NCBI GenBank assembly: GCA_021792365.1 | Contig: JAJYUT010000002.1 | Location: 950,313 to 1,014,312 of the forward strand | Length of the DNA stretch: 64,000 nt | Direction of reading: 5' to 3' | DNA from: Pseudomonadota bacterium | GTDB taxonomy: Bacteria; Pseudomonadota; Alphaproteobacteria; Dongiales; Dongiaceae | Made by a program: the position numbers and the translations under genes | The notes under the pieces: model-generated | What the model was told of the DNA's origin: nothing | The model's input: only the letters and a program-made list of their open reading frames with translations | The model's database searches: none | In this document: one piece after another, positions 22,521-30,683 of the stretch | Numbering within the stretch: position 1 is the stretch's first letter | Layout of the letters: each line of letters starts with the position of its first letter

Positions 22521-23153
22521 ATGGATAAGATCGTCTTCCATCACGCGCCGATGTCGCGCAGCAACATCGTGCACTGGATGCTGGAGGAGCTCGGCGTGCC
22601 GTATGAGTTGCACGCCATGAGCTTGCAGCGCGGCGATCACAAGCAACCCGACTACCTCGCCATCAATCCCATGGGCAAGGTGCCGGCCATCACGCACCAG
22701 GGCGTCACCATCACAGAGGCGGCCGCCATCTGCGCCTATCTGGCGGACGAGTTCCCGGCGGCGAAGCTGTCGGTGCCGATCGGCGATCCCCGGCGCGGGG
22801 CATATCTCAAATGGCTGTTCTTCGGGCCAAGCTGCCTGGAGCAGGCCATCATCGATCGGCTCAACGATCGGCCGCAGATTCCGCCGAGTTCATCCTCCTA
22901 TGGCACCTACGACGCAGTGATGGAAACACTGGCGCAAGCCCTGGCCAAGGGACCGTATCTGCTGGGCCAGCACTTCACCGCGGCTGATGTCGTGATCGGA
23001 TCGGGCATCCAGTGGGGTACCATGATGAACGCCTTGCCGGAGCGCGCGGAATTCGGCGGCTATATCGAGCGCGTGAGCGCCCGCCCGGCGGCACAGCGCT
23101 CCTTCATCATGAACCAGGAACTTTACGCGCAGCTTTACCCGAAAGCCGGGTAG
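22521..23153 (+). CDS. Glutathione S-transferase family protein
   Basis: 210 residues with an N-terminal thioredoxin-like domain (VFHHAPMSRSNIVHWMLEEL, NPMGKVPAITHQGVTITEAAAI; the cis-Pro and the Glu/Ala-Ala glutathione-binding motif are clear) and an all-helical C-terminal domain (YLLGQHFTAADVVIGSGIQW). Ser in SRSN is the likely catalytic residue position. It conjugates or reduces with glutathione in the cytosol; the substrate is unknown. It has a GGAGG-like site before the ATG and lies behind the palindromic promoter at 22431-22458. It is convergent with the next gene. Confidence 0.9.
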   Translation: MDKIVFHHAPMSRSNIVHWMLEELGVPYELHAMSLQRGDHKQPDYLAINPMGKVPAITHQGVTITEAAAICAYLADEFPAAKLSVPIGDPRRGAYLKWLFFGPSCLEQAIIDRLNDRPQIPPSSSSYGTYDAVMETLAQALAKGPYLLGQHFTAADVVIGSGIQWGTMMNALPERAEFGGYIERVSARPAAQRSFIMNQELYAQLYPKAG

Positions 23154-23159
23154 GCCAGC

Positions 23160-23408
23160 CTAGAATGGACACTTGTCGCGGCCGCAATTCCGGGCGCCGA
23201 TGGCGGGCACGTAGGCGCCGCACAGCTTGCATTGCGCCATGTCCTCGACCGGCTTGGCCGCCTTGCCCTTGGCGCGGCTGCGCGGATTGCGCTCAAGCTC
23301 GGCCTGCTCGCGCTTGTTCTTGATCTGGCTGCGGCGGTGCCACCACCAGACTGCGGCGATCACCAGCACAATCAGCAGGATCTTGGGCAGCGTCGGAATC
23401 GTAAACAT
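23160..23408 (-). CDS. Small membrane-anchored zinc-ribbon-like protein (PP0621 type)
   Basis: 82 residues. One N-terminal membrane helix (ILLIVLVIAAVWWW) is followed by a basic stretch and a C-terminal cysteine cluster CKLCGAY-N7-NCGRDKC, which can hold one metal ion. This matches the short PP0621-family proteins. I start it at the ATG at 23408; the frame is open further but would overlap the methyltransferase gene. Function unknown. Confidence 0.75.
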   Translation of the reverse strand: MFTIPTLPKILLIVLVIAAVWWWHRRSQIKNKREQAELERNPRSRAKGKAAKPVEDMAQCKLCGAYVPAIGARNCGRDKCPF

Positions 23409-23439
23409 CGGGCCATTTAGCGGGGGTGGCGCTGCCCGG

Positions 23440-24219
23440 TCAAGGAACCCCTCCGGCGGCCTCGCCCATTGGCAGCGCCACGGCATCGCGCAACACGCGC
23501 TGCAGCACGGGCGAAAAGTCCCCATCGTCTTCGTGCAGGACGAGGCCCGGCAGCAATGCCGCAGGCAGGCGCTGATCGCGCCGTCCGGCGACGATCACGC
23601 GATGCGCGGCAGACCCCGCCTTGGGATGCAGTGGCAGGATCACGAGGCCGCCGCATCGGGTGCCGAGCAGCGCCAGCAGTTCCGGCAGCCGGTCGGCCCG
23701 GTGGATGAACGTAATCGTGCCGCCGGGGCGAACTGCCTTGGCCGCCGCGGTCACCCAGGCGGCGAGGTCCGCATCGCCCTCGATGTTCGCAAGCGCCTTC
23801 ACAGGGTTGCCGGAGGGCGTCGCGGCACCGCGCTTGAGGTACGGCGGATTGGCGATGACGTGATCCGCAGGCGCGGCATAGATCGGGAGCGTGCGGTCCA
23901 GGATATCGCCGATCAGGAAATGCACGCGGTCGGCGAGCGCATTCTCCTGCGCGTTGCGATTGGCCAGCGCCGCAAGCTCCGCCTGCACGTCAACTCCGGT
24001 GCAACGCGCGCCCGGCACGCGCCGCGCGACACAGAGCGCCGCCGTGCCGACGCCGCAGCCAAGATCGACCACGCTCTCCCCCGGAGCGACGGGACATGCG
24101 GCGGCGAGCAGGATCGGGTCGAGGGCAGCGCGATAGCCGAAGGCCGGCTGATGCAGGACCACGCGCCCGCCAAGAACGGTGTCGCGTGTGGTCTGCCTTA
24201 TGTGCGGCGTGTCAGTCAT
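23440..24219 (-). CDS. SAM-dependent methyltransferase, TrmN6-like
   Basis: 259 residues. The class I methyltransferase fold shows VVDLGCGVGTAALCVA (motif I), TGVDVQ (motif II) and the N6-adenine or amide-type catalytic motif NPPY in HVIANPPYLKRG. The opening DTVLGGRVVLHQPAFGYR and the overall layout match tRNA1(Val) adenine-37 N6-methyltransferase-like proteins of Alphaproteobacteria. It probably modifies RNA; the exact nucleotide is inferred from family membership only. It is followed in the same direction by the PP0621-type gene. Confidence 0.85.
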   Translation of the reverse strand: MTDTPHIRQTTRDTVLGGRVVLHQPAFGYRAALDPILLAAACPVAPGESVVDLGCGVGTAALCVARRVPGARCTGVDVQAELAALANRNAQENALADRVHFLIGDILDRTLPIYAAPADHVIANPPYLKRGAATPSGNPVKALANIEGDADLAAWVTAAAKAVRPGGTITFIHRADRLPELLALLGTRCGGLVILPLHPKAGSAAHRVIVAGRRDQRLPAALLPGLVLHEDDGDFSPVLQRVLRDAVALPMGEAAGGVP

Positions 24220-24244
24220 CGGGCGAAGTCATCAGCGAGGCCAT

Positions 24245-24478
24245 TCACAGCCAGCCGGTCTGTTCCGGCTCGTGCCACTCGCCGGCGCTCTTGAGGATGG
24301 CGACCGCCTCGTCATACTCGTCATCGGTCACCATCAGGCGCTGCGGCAGCACGCCAAGGCTGCCCTGGACGATGCTGGCATGGGTGTCGAACAGGATTGC
24401 CGTGACGCCGCCATCGGCGAGGAGTGCGGTCAGGAAGGACAGCCGGACAGGATCGGTGCTGCGCGCGATCTCCTTCAC
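24245..24478 (-). CDS. DUF2007 protein
   Basis: 77 residues from a GTG start with AGGAG 5 bases before it. The protein (VKEIARSTDPVRLSFLTALL, DGGVTAILFDTH, RLMVTDDEYDEAVAILK) matches DUF2007, a ferredoxin-like small domain suggested to bind signal-transducing proteins. It lies 25 bases upstream of the TrmN6-like gene in the same direction, an arrangement seen in many Alphaproteobacteria, and diverges from the prenyl synthase gene. Confidence 0.85.
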   Translation of the reverse strand: MKEIARSTDPVRLSFLTALLADGGVTAILFDTHASIVQGSLGVLPQRLMVTDDEYDEAVAILKSAGEWHEPEQTGWL

Positions 24479-24647
24479 ACGGACTCCTCTTGGTTAACCA
24501 CACAACCTGCGCCGATTGTTGCCATTGCGTTCGCTGATCGGGACATTATGCTGCCTGTCGGCCTTCCGCACCATGCGATTGCGTGCAGGAAGCCGCAACG
24601 GGTCGCGGTGAAGGCGCCGCGTCTGACGCGGCCGGAAAGGGTTGTGC

Positions 24648-25667
24648 GTGGCGGTCATTGTCAATCTGGAAACCGGGCGGGAGAAGCAGCCGGACGCATT
24701 GGAGCGCCTGACGGCGCTGGTGCGCGACGACCTCGACAAGGTCAATGAGCTGATTGTGCAGTACATGCAAAGCCCGGTCGCGCTGATTCCGCAACTGGCG
24801 GGGCACATCATCGCCGCCGGCGGGAAGCGGCTCCGGCCGGTCCTCACCCTGGCGGCGGCGCGGCTCTGCGGGCATCCCGGCGCGCGGGCGTCCGGGCTCG
24901 CGGCCTGCGTCGAGTTCATCCATACCGCCACGCTGCTGCACGACGACGTGGTCGACGAGAGCGACCTGCGGCGCGGCGAGGCTTCCGCCAACGTGCTGTG
25001 GGGCAACAAGGCGAGCGTGCTGGTGGGCGATTTCCTGTTCAGCCGCGCCTTCCAGCTCATGGTCGCCGACGGGTCGCTGCGGATCCTGGATATCCTGTGC
25101 ACCGCCTCCGCCAAGATCGCGGAAGGCGAAGTGCTGCAGTTGATGACCAGCAACGATACGGCCACCACCGAGCAGGCCTATCTCGAAGTCATCAAGGGCA
25201 AGACCGCCATCCTGTTCTCGGCGGCGTGCGAAGTCGGCGCCGTGCTGGCCGACCGGCATAAGCGCGAGCAGGAAGCGCTGGCGAGCTTCGGGCTCAATCT
25301 AGGCATCGCGTTCCAATTGATCGACGATGCGCTCGACTATTCCGCCAAGCAGGAAGCCCTGGGCAAGAAAATCGGCGACGACTTCCGCGAGGGCAAAATC
25401 ACCCTGCCCGTCATCCTTGCCTTCCTGCGCGGGGACGAGGCCGAGCGCGAATTCTGGCGCCGCACGCTGGAGCGGCAGGAGCAGACGGACGGCGACCTTG
25501 CCGAAGCGCAGCGCCTGATCGCCAAGCACAACGCCCTCAGCGATACCGTGCAGCGCGCCTCGCATTACGGCGCAGTCGCGCGCGATGCGCTCGGCATCTT
25601 CCCGGACAGCGCCGACAAGCGTGCGCTGATCGAGGTGGTGGATTTTTGCATCCGCCGGGGACACTAG
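24648..25667 (+). CDS. ispB: Polyprenyl diphosphate synthase (octaprenyl type)
   Basis: 339 residues from GTG at 24648, preceded by GGAAAGGG; a TTG two codons earlier is possible. Both aspartate-rich motifs of trans-prenyltransferases are present: HDDVVDESDLRRG and LIDDALDY. Small residues before the first motif (FIHTATLLHDD) fit a long-chain product. It makes the side chain of ubiquinone. It is divergent from the DUF2007/TrmN6 pair, as often found in this class of bacteria. Chain length (octa- or decaprenyl) is not readable with certainty. Confidence 0.92.
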   Translation: MAVIVNLETGREKQPDALERLTALVRDDLDKVNELIVQYMQSPVALIPQLAGHIIAAGGKRLRPVLTLAAARLCGHPGARASGLAACVEFIHTATLLHDDVVDESDLRRGEASANVLWGNKASVLVGDFLFSRAFQLMVADGSLRILDILCTASAKIAEGEVLQLMTSNDTATTEQAYLEVIKGKTAILFSAACEVGAVLADRHKREQEALASFGLNLGIAFQLIDDALDYSAKQEALGKKIGDDFREGKITLPVILAFLRGDEAEREFWRRTLERQEQTDGDLAEAQRLIAKHNALSDTVQRASHYGAVARDALGIFPDSADKRALIEVVDFCIRRGH

Positions 25668-25689
25668 GCGTAGCCGAAATCAAGATGCC

Positions 25690-25749
25690 GATGTCAGAAC
25701 GGCACAAATTCTTCTGGCATCTGACCTCTGAATTCTGACATCTGAACTC
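25690..25749 (+). repeat. Heptanucleotide tandem repeat and inverted repeat before the LysR gene
   Basis: Five abutting 7-base units of the form TCTGNNN (TCTGGCA, TCTGACC, TCTGAAT, TCTGACA, TCTGAAC) fill 25713-25747 and stop 2 bases before the ATG of the LysR gene. In addition GATGTCAGAA (25690-25699) is the exact reverse complement of TTCTGACATC (25733-25742). No purine-rich ribosome site is present. Confidence 0.8.
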
Positions 25750-26640
25750 ATGGCCCTGCCCTCGACCAGCGCCCTGCGTGCACTCGATGCCGTCGCGCGG
25801 CTTGGGAGCGTCACGCGCGCGGCGGCGGAGCTCAATATCACCCGCAGTGCGATCAGCCATCAATTGCGGTTCCTGGAGAAGGAGCTCGGCTTCTCCTTGA
25901 TCGAGCGCGACGGGCGCGGTGTGGTCCTGACGCCGCGCGGCGAAGCCTATGCACGCGAAGTGCGCAAGGCGCTGCAAACCCTGTCCGACGCGCGCGTCAG
26001 GTCGGCCGATGCGGCGCTGAGCGGCCGGCTGGTCATTAGTTGCGCGCCCGGCTTCGCCAGCTTCTGGCTGTGCGCGGAGATCGGCGCGTTCCAGGACGCC
26101 CATCCGCAAGCACGCATCAATGTCGTCACGCCGAACCGCTTCGATGATGTGAGCGCGCCCGACATCGACATTTTCATCGCTTTCGGCCGTGGCGCGTGGA
26201 GCGGCAAATGGTACGAGCTGCTGGCCAATCTGCACGAGACACCGGTCTGCTCGCCCACGCTGATCAATGAATGCGGCGGCCTCGGTGAACCGAATGATCT
26301 CGCCAAGGTGAAGCTGCTGCACCTCGCCGATCACAGCGACTGGACGCAATGGTTGATGGCAGCCGGCGCCGACGAGGTCGACCCGGCGCAGGGCATTGTC
26401 TTCTCCGACATGCACCTGGTGATCGCGGCTGCGCTTGCGGGACAAGGGGTGGCGATCGGCGATCCGATCATCGCCGGCGGCGCGCTCTCCGCCGGGCGCC
26501 TCGTGCGGCCCTTCGGTCTCGCGATCCGTGCGCCGAACTCCTACTACTTGGTGGCCGATCGCGGACACCTGCGCCGGCCGCTGGTCAAGGCGTTCCGGAG
26601 CTGGATCACGGCACGGCTGGCAGAGGCCGCGGAGGAGTAG
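25750..26640 (+). CDS. LysR-family transcriptional regulator (GcvA-like)
   Basis: 296 residues. The winged-helix DNA-binding domain is at residues 1-65 (SALRALDAVARLGSVTRAAA, TRSAISHQLRFLEKELG), followed by the periplasmic-binding-protein-like effector domain (GRLVISCAPGFASFWLCAEI, FHLADHSDW-type segment). GcvA-like regulators activate or repress adjacent metabolic genes. It lies 100 bases before the amidinotransferase-family gene in the same direction and is the likely regulator of the genes up to 33249. Its leader has unusual repeats and no clear ribosome site. Confidence 0.92.
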   Translation: MALPSTSALRALDAVARLGSVTRAAAELNITRSAISHQLRFLEKELGFSLIERDGRGVVLTPRGEAYAREVRKALQTLSDARVRSADAALSGRLVISCAPGFASFWLCAEIGAFQDAHPQARINVVTPNRFDDVSAPDIDIFIAFGRGAWSGKWYELLANLHETPVCSPTLINECGGLGEPNDLAKVKLLHLADHSDWTQWLMAAGADEVDPAQGIVFSDMHLVIAAALAGQGVAIGDPIIAGGALSAGRLVRPFGLAIRAPNSYYLVADRGHLRRPLVKAFRSWITARLAEAAEE

Positions 26641-26741
26641 GGAGCCTTTGTTGAACAGAACTCACCAATTTCACGAAATCTATTCCATTTTCAGCAAATT
26701 GCCTTCACGCTAGAGTGCCGGAAACGGACAGGAGGCACCTC

Positions 26742-27677
26742 ATGAACGCACCGCTTGCGACCCCCACCACCGAGACCTTCAGCCTGAAGCGCCGCGTTGA
26801 AGGCGGCGGAACGCCGGCGATGAACTACTGGGGCTGCAAGTCGGAATACGGCGTGCTGACCGACGTCCTGCTCGGCAAGGCGGATCACATCAAGCACCTT
26901 TCCACCTCGTCCCTGTCGCGCAAATACCTGCGCGAAGCGCCGTGCAACATCGAGGTGGCGAAGAAGCAGCATGCCGAATTGATCAGTGCCTATGAGCATT
27001 TCGGCGTGCGCGTGCATTTCCATGACATGGACCCAAACCTGCCCTACCAGGTCTATGCCCGGGATTCGAGCTTCATGACGCCCTACGGCGCGGTCATCAC
27101 CAACATGGCGAACTGGTGGCGCCGGGGCGAGAACTTCGCCGCCATCCGCTCCTACCAGGCGCTGGGAATTCCGATCTATGACATGATCACCGCCGGCCAC
27201 TTCGAGGGCGGCGATTTCAACGTCATCGAACCGGGCTGCGTCCTCATCGGCTGCGGCGGGGAGCGCACCCAGGACGAGGCGGTCCAGCAGGTCAAAGGCT
27301 GGTTCGAGAAGGAAGGCTGGGAAGTCAAACCCACCTACTTCGACCCGTTCTACGTCCACATCGACTTGATGGTCGTGATGATCGCCGAGAAGCTTGCGGC
27401 GGTGTGCCTGGAGACAACGGCGCCCGACGTGGTCGCCTGGCTCAAGACCAAGAAGATCGAGATCATCCCCGTCCCCTTCCAGGACACCGTCACCCTGGGC
27501 TGCAATGTCATGTCACTGGGCAAGGACCGGGTCATCGCTCCGAAGCACAGCCGGACGTTGATCGCGGCGCTGAAGGCGCGCGGCTTCGCGGTCGCGGAGA
27601 TGGACATGAGCGAGATCTCCAAGACCGGTGGCGGCATCCATTGCATGGCCCAGGCGCTGCGCCGGGAAGAGGCCTAG
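26742..27677 (+). CDS. Amidinotransferase/dimethylargininase-family hydrolase
   Basis: 311 residues from the ATG at 26742, which has AGGAGG 6 bases before it. The pentein-fold catalytic set is present: Asp108 in YARDSS, Glu155-Asp158 in HFEGGD, His206 in YVHIDL and the nucleophile Cys301 in GGIHCMAQ. Relatives include dimethylarginine dimethylaminohydrolase, arginine deiminase and amidinotransferases, acting on guanidino compounds in the cytosol. It follows a LysR gene and precedes a complete peptide/opine-type importer, so I infer that it degrades an imported arginine derivative. Hydrolase versus transferase activity is not decided by the sequence. Confidence 0.87.
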   Translation: MNAPLATPTTETFSLKRRVEGGGTPAMNYWGCKSEYGVLTDVLLGKADHIKHLSTSSLSRKYLREAPCNIEVAKKQHAELISAYEHFGVRVHFHDMDPNLPYQVYARDSSFMTPYGAVITNMANWWRRGENFAAIRSYQALGIPIYDMITAGHFEGGDFNVIEPGCVLIGCGGERTQDEAVQQVKGWFEKEGWEVKPTYFDPFYVHIDLMVVMIAEKLAAVCLETTAPDVVAWLKTKKIEIIPVPFQDTVTLGCNVMSLGKDRVIAPKHSRTLIAALKARGFAVAEMDMSEISKTGGGIHCMAQALRREEA

Positions 27678-27989
27678 CAAGGTTTATCGGTCAACCAACC
27701 AAAAAAGGCGCGCTGAGGCGAGGAACGGTCGGAAAAAGTCAAGACGCGGGGCCGGAAAGCCGATGGGATAGATTGACGCGTTCACGGACCAGTGACAGCG
27801 TGCGGAACAAGATCCGAGCGGGCGAGATCAGGCGCCACGCATCGGAAAACAAATAAGAACTGACACAGGGAGGGCCTGTAAGCTGATGCGGAATCACCGC
27901 CGGCTTGGCCTCTACGAAGAAGTTCCAACCGACCCGCGCTGGGCCGCGGGGATGGACCGTTTTCGCCTATTTGGAAGGAGGGAGCATCA
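27678..27989 (+). other. Leader region of the peptide/opine ABC operon
   Basis: 312 bases. No hairpin terminator is evident after the amidinotransferase gene. A 42-codon frame (27886-28014) with GGGAGGG 13 bases before it overlaps the start of the binding-protein gene out of frame; it is the only protein-like short ORF here. An AAGGAGGGAG ribosome site for the binding-protein gene is at about 27975. No known riboswitch is recognised. Confidence 0.4.
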
Positions 27990-29591
27990 ATGTCTGAGAG
28001 CATGGAGAAACTGAGGCTGGCCGAGAAACTGGTGGGCCGCGGCAAGGTTTCGCGCCGCCAGTTCGTCCAGTTGGCGCTCGCCGCCGGCCTCACGGCCAGC
28101 GCGGGCGAGGTCATGTTCGTGAAGGCCGCGCGCGCCGAACCCAAGCGCGGCGGCTTTGCCAAATTCGGCCTGGCCCATGGCGCGACCACGGACTCGCTCG
28201 ACCCGGCGGGCTATCCCGACACCGGCACGCAGTTTCCATTCTCGGGCGCGATGTCCAACATGCTGACCGAGGTGGACGTCGACGGCAACATCCAGCCGGA
28301 CGTCGCGGAATCCTTCGAGTTCGGCAAGGACGCGGGCACCTGGATCTTCAAGATCCGCAAGGGCATCACCTTCCACGACGGCAAGAGCGTCACGGCGGAA
28401 GACGTCATCGCGTCCTACCAACACCACATGGGGCCGGACTCAAAGTCGGCCGCCAAGTCGTTGCTGACCGACATCGTCGAGATCAAGGCGGATGGTCCGG
28501 ACACGGTCGTCTTCACCTTGAAGTCGCCGAACGCCGACTTCCCGTACGTTGCGAGCGATTATCACATCCCAATCATGCCGCTGAAGGATGGCAAGGCGGA
28601 CTGGGAGTCGGGCGTGCGGACCGGCGCCTTCGTGTTCGGCGACTATGAGCCGGGCGTGCGGGTCCACCTCAAGCGCAACCCGAATTACCACAAGGAAGGG
28701 AAGCCCTATTTCGACGAGGTGGAGTTCCTGACCATCGCCGATGTCACCGCGCGCAGCGCGGCACTGACCGCCGGCACGGTGCATTGGATCAGCCGCGCAG
28801 ACCTCAAGACGCTGAACCTGCTGAAGCGCGACCCCAACGTCAACATCGAGGAAGTCACGGGCTTAGGCCACTACACGTTGCCCATGCACGTGAACGTGGC
28901 GCCGTTCGACAACGTCGATGTCCGGACCGCGTTGAAATACGCGATCAACCGGCAGGACATCGTGGACAAGGTGTTCCTGGGCCATGCCACGACGGGCAAC
29001 GACAACCCGATCGCTCCGGTGGTGAAGTTCGCGATCGATCCGGAGCCGAAGCACAGCTATGATCCGGAGAAGGCGAAATTCCACCTGAAGAAGGCCGGCA
29101 TGGAGAACCTGAAGGTGGACCTGTCGGTCGCCGACGCGGCCTTCAACGGCGCGGTGGACGCCGCCGTGCTTTACCAGCAGCACGCCAAGGCGGCCGGCAT
29201 CGACATCAACGTCATCCGCGAGCCGAACGACGGCTACTGGGACAACGTGTGGCTCAAGAAGTCCTGGTGCGCCAGCTACTGGAGCGGCCGGCCGACCGCG
29301 GACTGGATGTTCACGACCACCTATTCGAAGGGCGCCGCCTGGAACGAGACCAACTGGTCGCATCCGCGCTTCGAGGAGTTGCTCGTCCAGGGTCGGGCCG
29401 AGACCGACGAGAAGAAGCGCGCCGCGATCTACGCCGAAATGCAGCAGCTGCAGCACGACGACGGCGGCGCCATTGTTCTGGTCTTCAACAACTATGTGGA
29501 TGCGGCTTCCAAGAAGCTGGCGCATGGCAAGGTCGCCGGCAACTGGGAAGGCGACGGCCTGCGCATCGCCGAGCGCTGGTGGTTCGCCTGA
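27990..29591 (+). CDS. Peptide/opine-type ABC substrate-binding protein (SBP_bac_5)
   Basis: 533 residues. The N-terminus has a twin-arginine type signal (SRRQFVQLALAAGL, cleavage after KAARA), so it is probably exported folded. The mature protein is a family 5 binding protein (QPDVAESFEFGKDAGTWIF, GITFHDGKSVTAEDV, RTALKYAINRQDIVDKVF). Relatives bind oligopeptides, opines, nickel or glutathione. It is the first gene of the transporter set; a strong hairpin lies between it and the first permease gene. Confidence 0.92.
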   Translation: MSESMEKLRLAEKLVGRGKVSRRQFVQLALAAGLTASAGEVMFVKAARAEPKRGGFAKFGLAHGATTDSLDPAGYPDTGTQFPFSGAMSNMLTEVDVDGNIQPDVAESFEFGKDAGTWIFKIRKGITFHDGKSVTAEDVIASYQHHMGPDSKSAAKSLLTDIVEIKADGPDTVVFTLKSPNADFPYVASDYHIPIMPLKDGKADWESGVRTGAFVFGDYEPGVRVHLKRNPNYHKEGKPYFDEVEFLTIADVTARSAALTAGTVHWISRADLKTLNLLKRDPNVNIEEVTGLGHYTLPMHVNVAPFDNVDVRTALKYAINRQDIVDKVFLGHATTGNDNPIAPVVKFAIDPEPKHSYDPEKAKFHLKKAGMENLKVDLSVADAAFNGAVDAAVLYQQHAKAAGIDINVIREPNDGYWDNVWLKKSWCASYWSGRPTADWMFTTTYSKGAAWNETNWSHPRFEELLVQGRAETDEKKRAAIYAEMQQLQHDDGGAIVLVFNNYVDAASKKLAHGKVAGNWEGDGLRIAERWWFA

Positions 29592-29654
29592 TCGCGACCA
29601 GCGGCCCCGGACGGCCCTATCGCGGGTAGCCGTTCCGGACTAGGATTGCAACTG

Positions 29655-29679
29655 CCCTCCCCGGCGGGGCCGGGGAGGG
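29655..29679 (+). promoter_or_regulatory. Intercistronic hairpin after the binding-protein gene
   Basis: CCCTCCCCGGC (29655-29665) and GCCGGGGAGGG (29669-29679) form a perfect 11-bp stem with a GGG loop, followed by ATGCTTTT. It sits 64 bases after the binding-protein stop and 27 bases before the permease start. It probably works as a partial terminator or mRNA-stabilising structure that keeps binding-protein expression above permease expression. Confidence 0.6.
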
Positions 29680-29705
29680 ATGCTTTTCAGCTCTGAAGCG
29701 ATGCG

Positions 29706-30683
29706 ATGAATCCGGTTGTCAGAACCATTCTGCAGCGGCTTGGGCTCGGCATTGGCACCCTGCTCGTGGTGTCGATCATCATTTCCTTGGCCATCGAGAT
29801 GCTGCCCGGCGACTTTGCGCGCGCGGTGCTCGGCCAGTCTGCCACGCCTGAAACCGTCGCCGCCTTCCAGCGGGAGGTCGGCCTCGACCGGTCGCCGGTG
29901 GTGCGGTACTTCGAATGGATGGGCGGCGTGCTGCGCGGCGACTTCGGTGAATCCTACGCAAGCGCCGGCAGTCTTGCGGGACATCGGCGCCTGGTAGCCG
30001 ACATGATCGGCCCGCGCCTGCTGAATACGCTGTTCCTGGCCGGCGTCGCCGCTCTGGTCGCGGTGCCGCTGGCGCTCTTCCTGGGCATTATGGCCGCGCT
30101 CCACCGGAACAGCATCCTCGACCGGGGGGTGAACGTGGTCAGCCTTGTCTCCATCTCCTCGCCGGAATTCTTCCTCGCCTATATCCTCATCATGTTCCTG
30201 GCGGTGAAGCTCCCGATCTTCGTGTCGCTCGCCAGCATATCGCCGAGCATGTCGGTGCTGGAACGTCTCTACGTGATCGCCTTGCCGGCCATCACGCTGG
30301 TGCTGGTGATCGTCGCGCATATGATGCGCATGACCCGCGCCGCCATCATCAACCTGCTGGCCAGCCCCTATATCGAGATGGGGCGGCTCAAGGGCGCGCG
30401 GCCGATGCAGATCATCCTGCGCCATGCCCTGCCCAACGCCTGGGCTCCGATCGCGAATGTCGTCGCGCTCAACCTCGCTTACCTGGTGGTGGGCGTGGTG
30501 GTGGTGGAAGTCGTGTTCACCTATCCCGGGATCGGGCAGTTGATGGTTGACGCGGTCTCGAAGCGCGACCTGCCGGTGGTGCAGGGCTGCGCGCTGGTGT
30601 TCGCCGCGACCTATATCCTGCTCAACCTGATCGCCGACATCGTGACGATCGCGTCCAACCCAAGGCTGCTGCATCCAAGATGA
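29706..30683 (+). CDS. ABC transporter permease (DppB/OppB type)
   Basis: 325 residues with six predicted membrane helices and the binding-protein-dependent permease EAA loop (IEMGRLKGARPMQIILRHALPNAW). The N-terminal helix (GTLLVVSIIISLAIEMLPGD) and FARAVLGQSAT segment are typical of DppB homologues. It forms the membrane channel with the DppC-type partner, whose start codon overlaps its stop by 4 bases. Confidence 0.93.
   Translation: MNPVVRTILQRLGLGIGTLLVVSIIISLAIEMLPGDFARAVLGQSATPETVAAFQREVGLDRSPVVRYFEWMGGVLRGDFGESYASAGSLAGHRRLVADMIGPRLLNTLFLAGVAALVAVPLALFLGIMAALHRNSILDRGVNVVSLVSISSPEFFLAYILIMFLAVKLPIFVSLASISPSMSVLERLYVIALPAITLVLVIVAHMMRMTRAAIINLLASPYIEMGRLKGARPMQIILRHALPNAWAPIANVVALNLAYLVVGVVVVEVVFTYPGIGQLMVDAVSKRDLPVVQGCALVFAATYILLNLIADIVTIASNPRLLHPR

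Noticed and set aside
25713-25747. CRISPR array
   Set aside because: The units are only 7 bases long without spacers; it is a simple tandem repeat.
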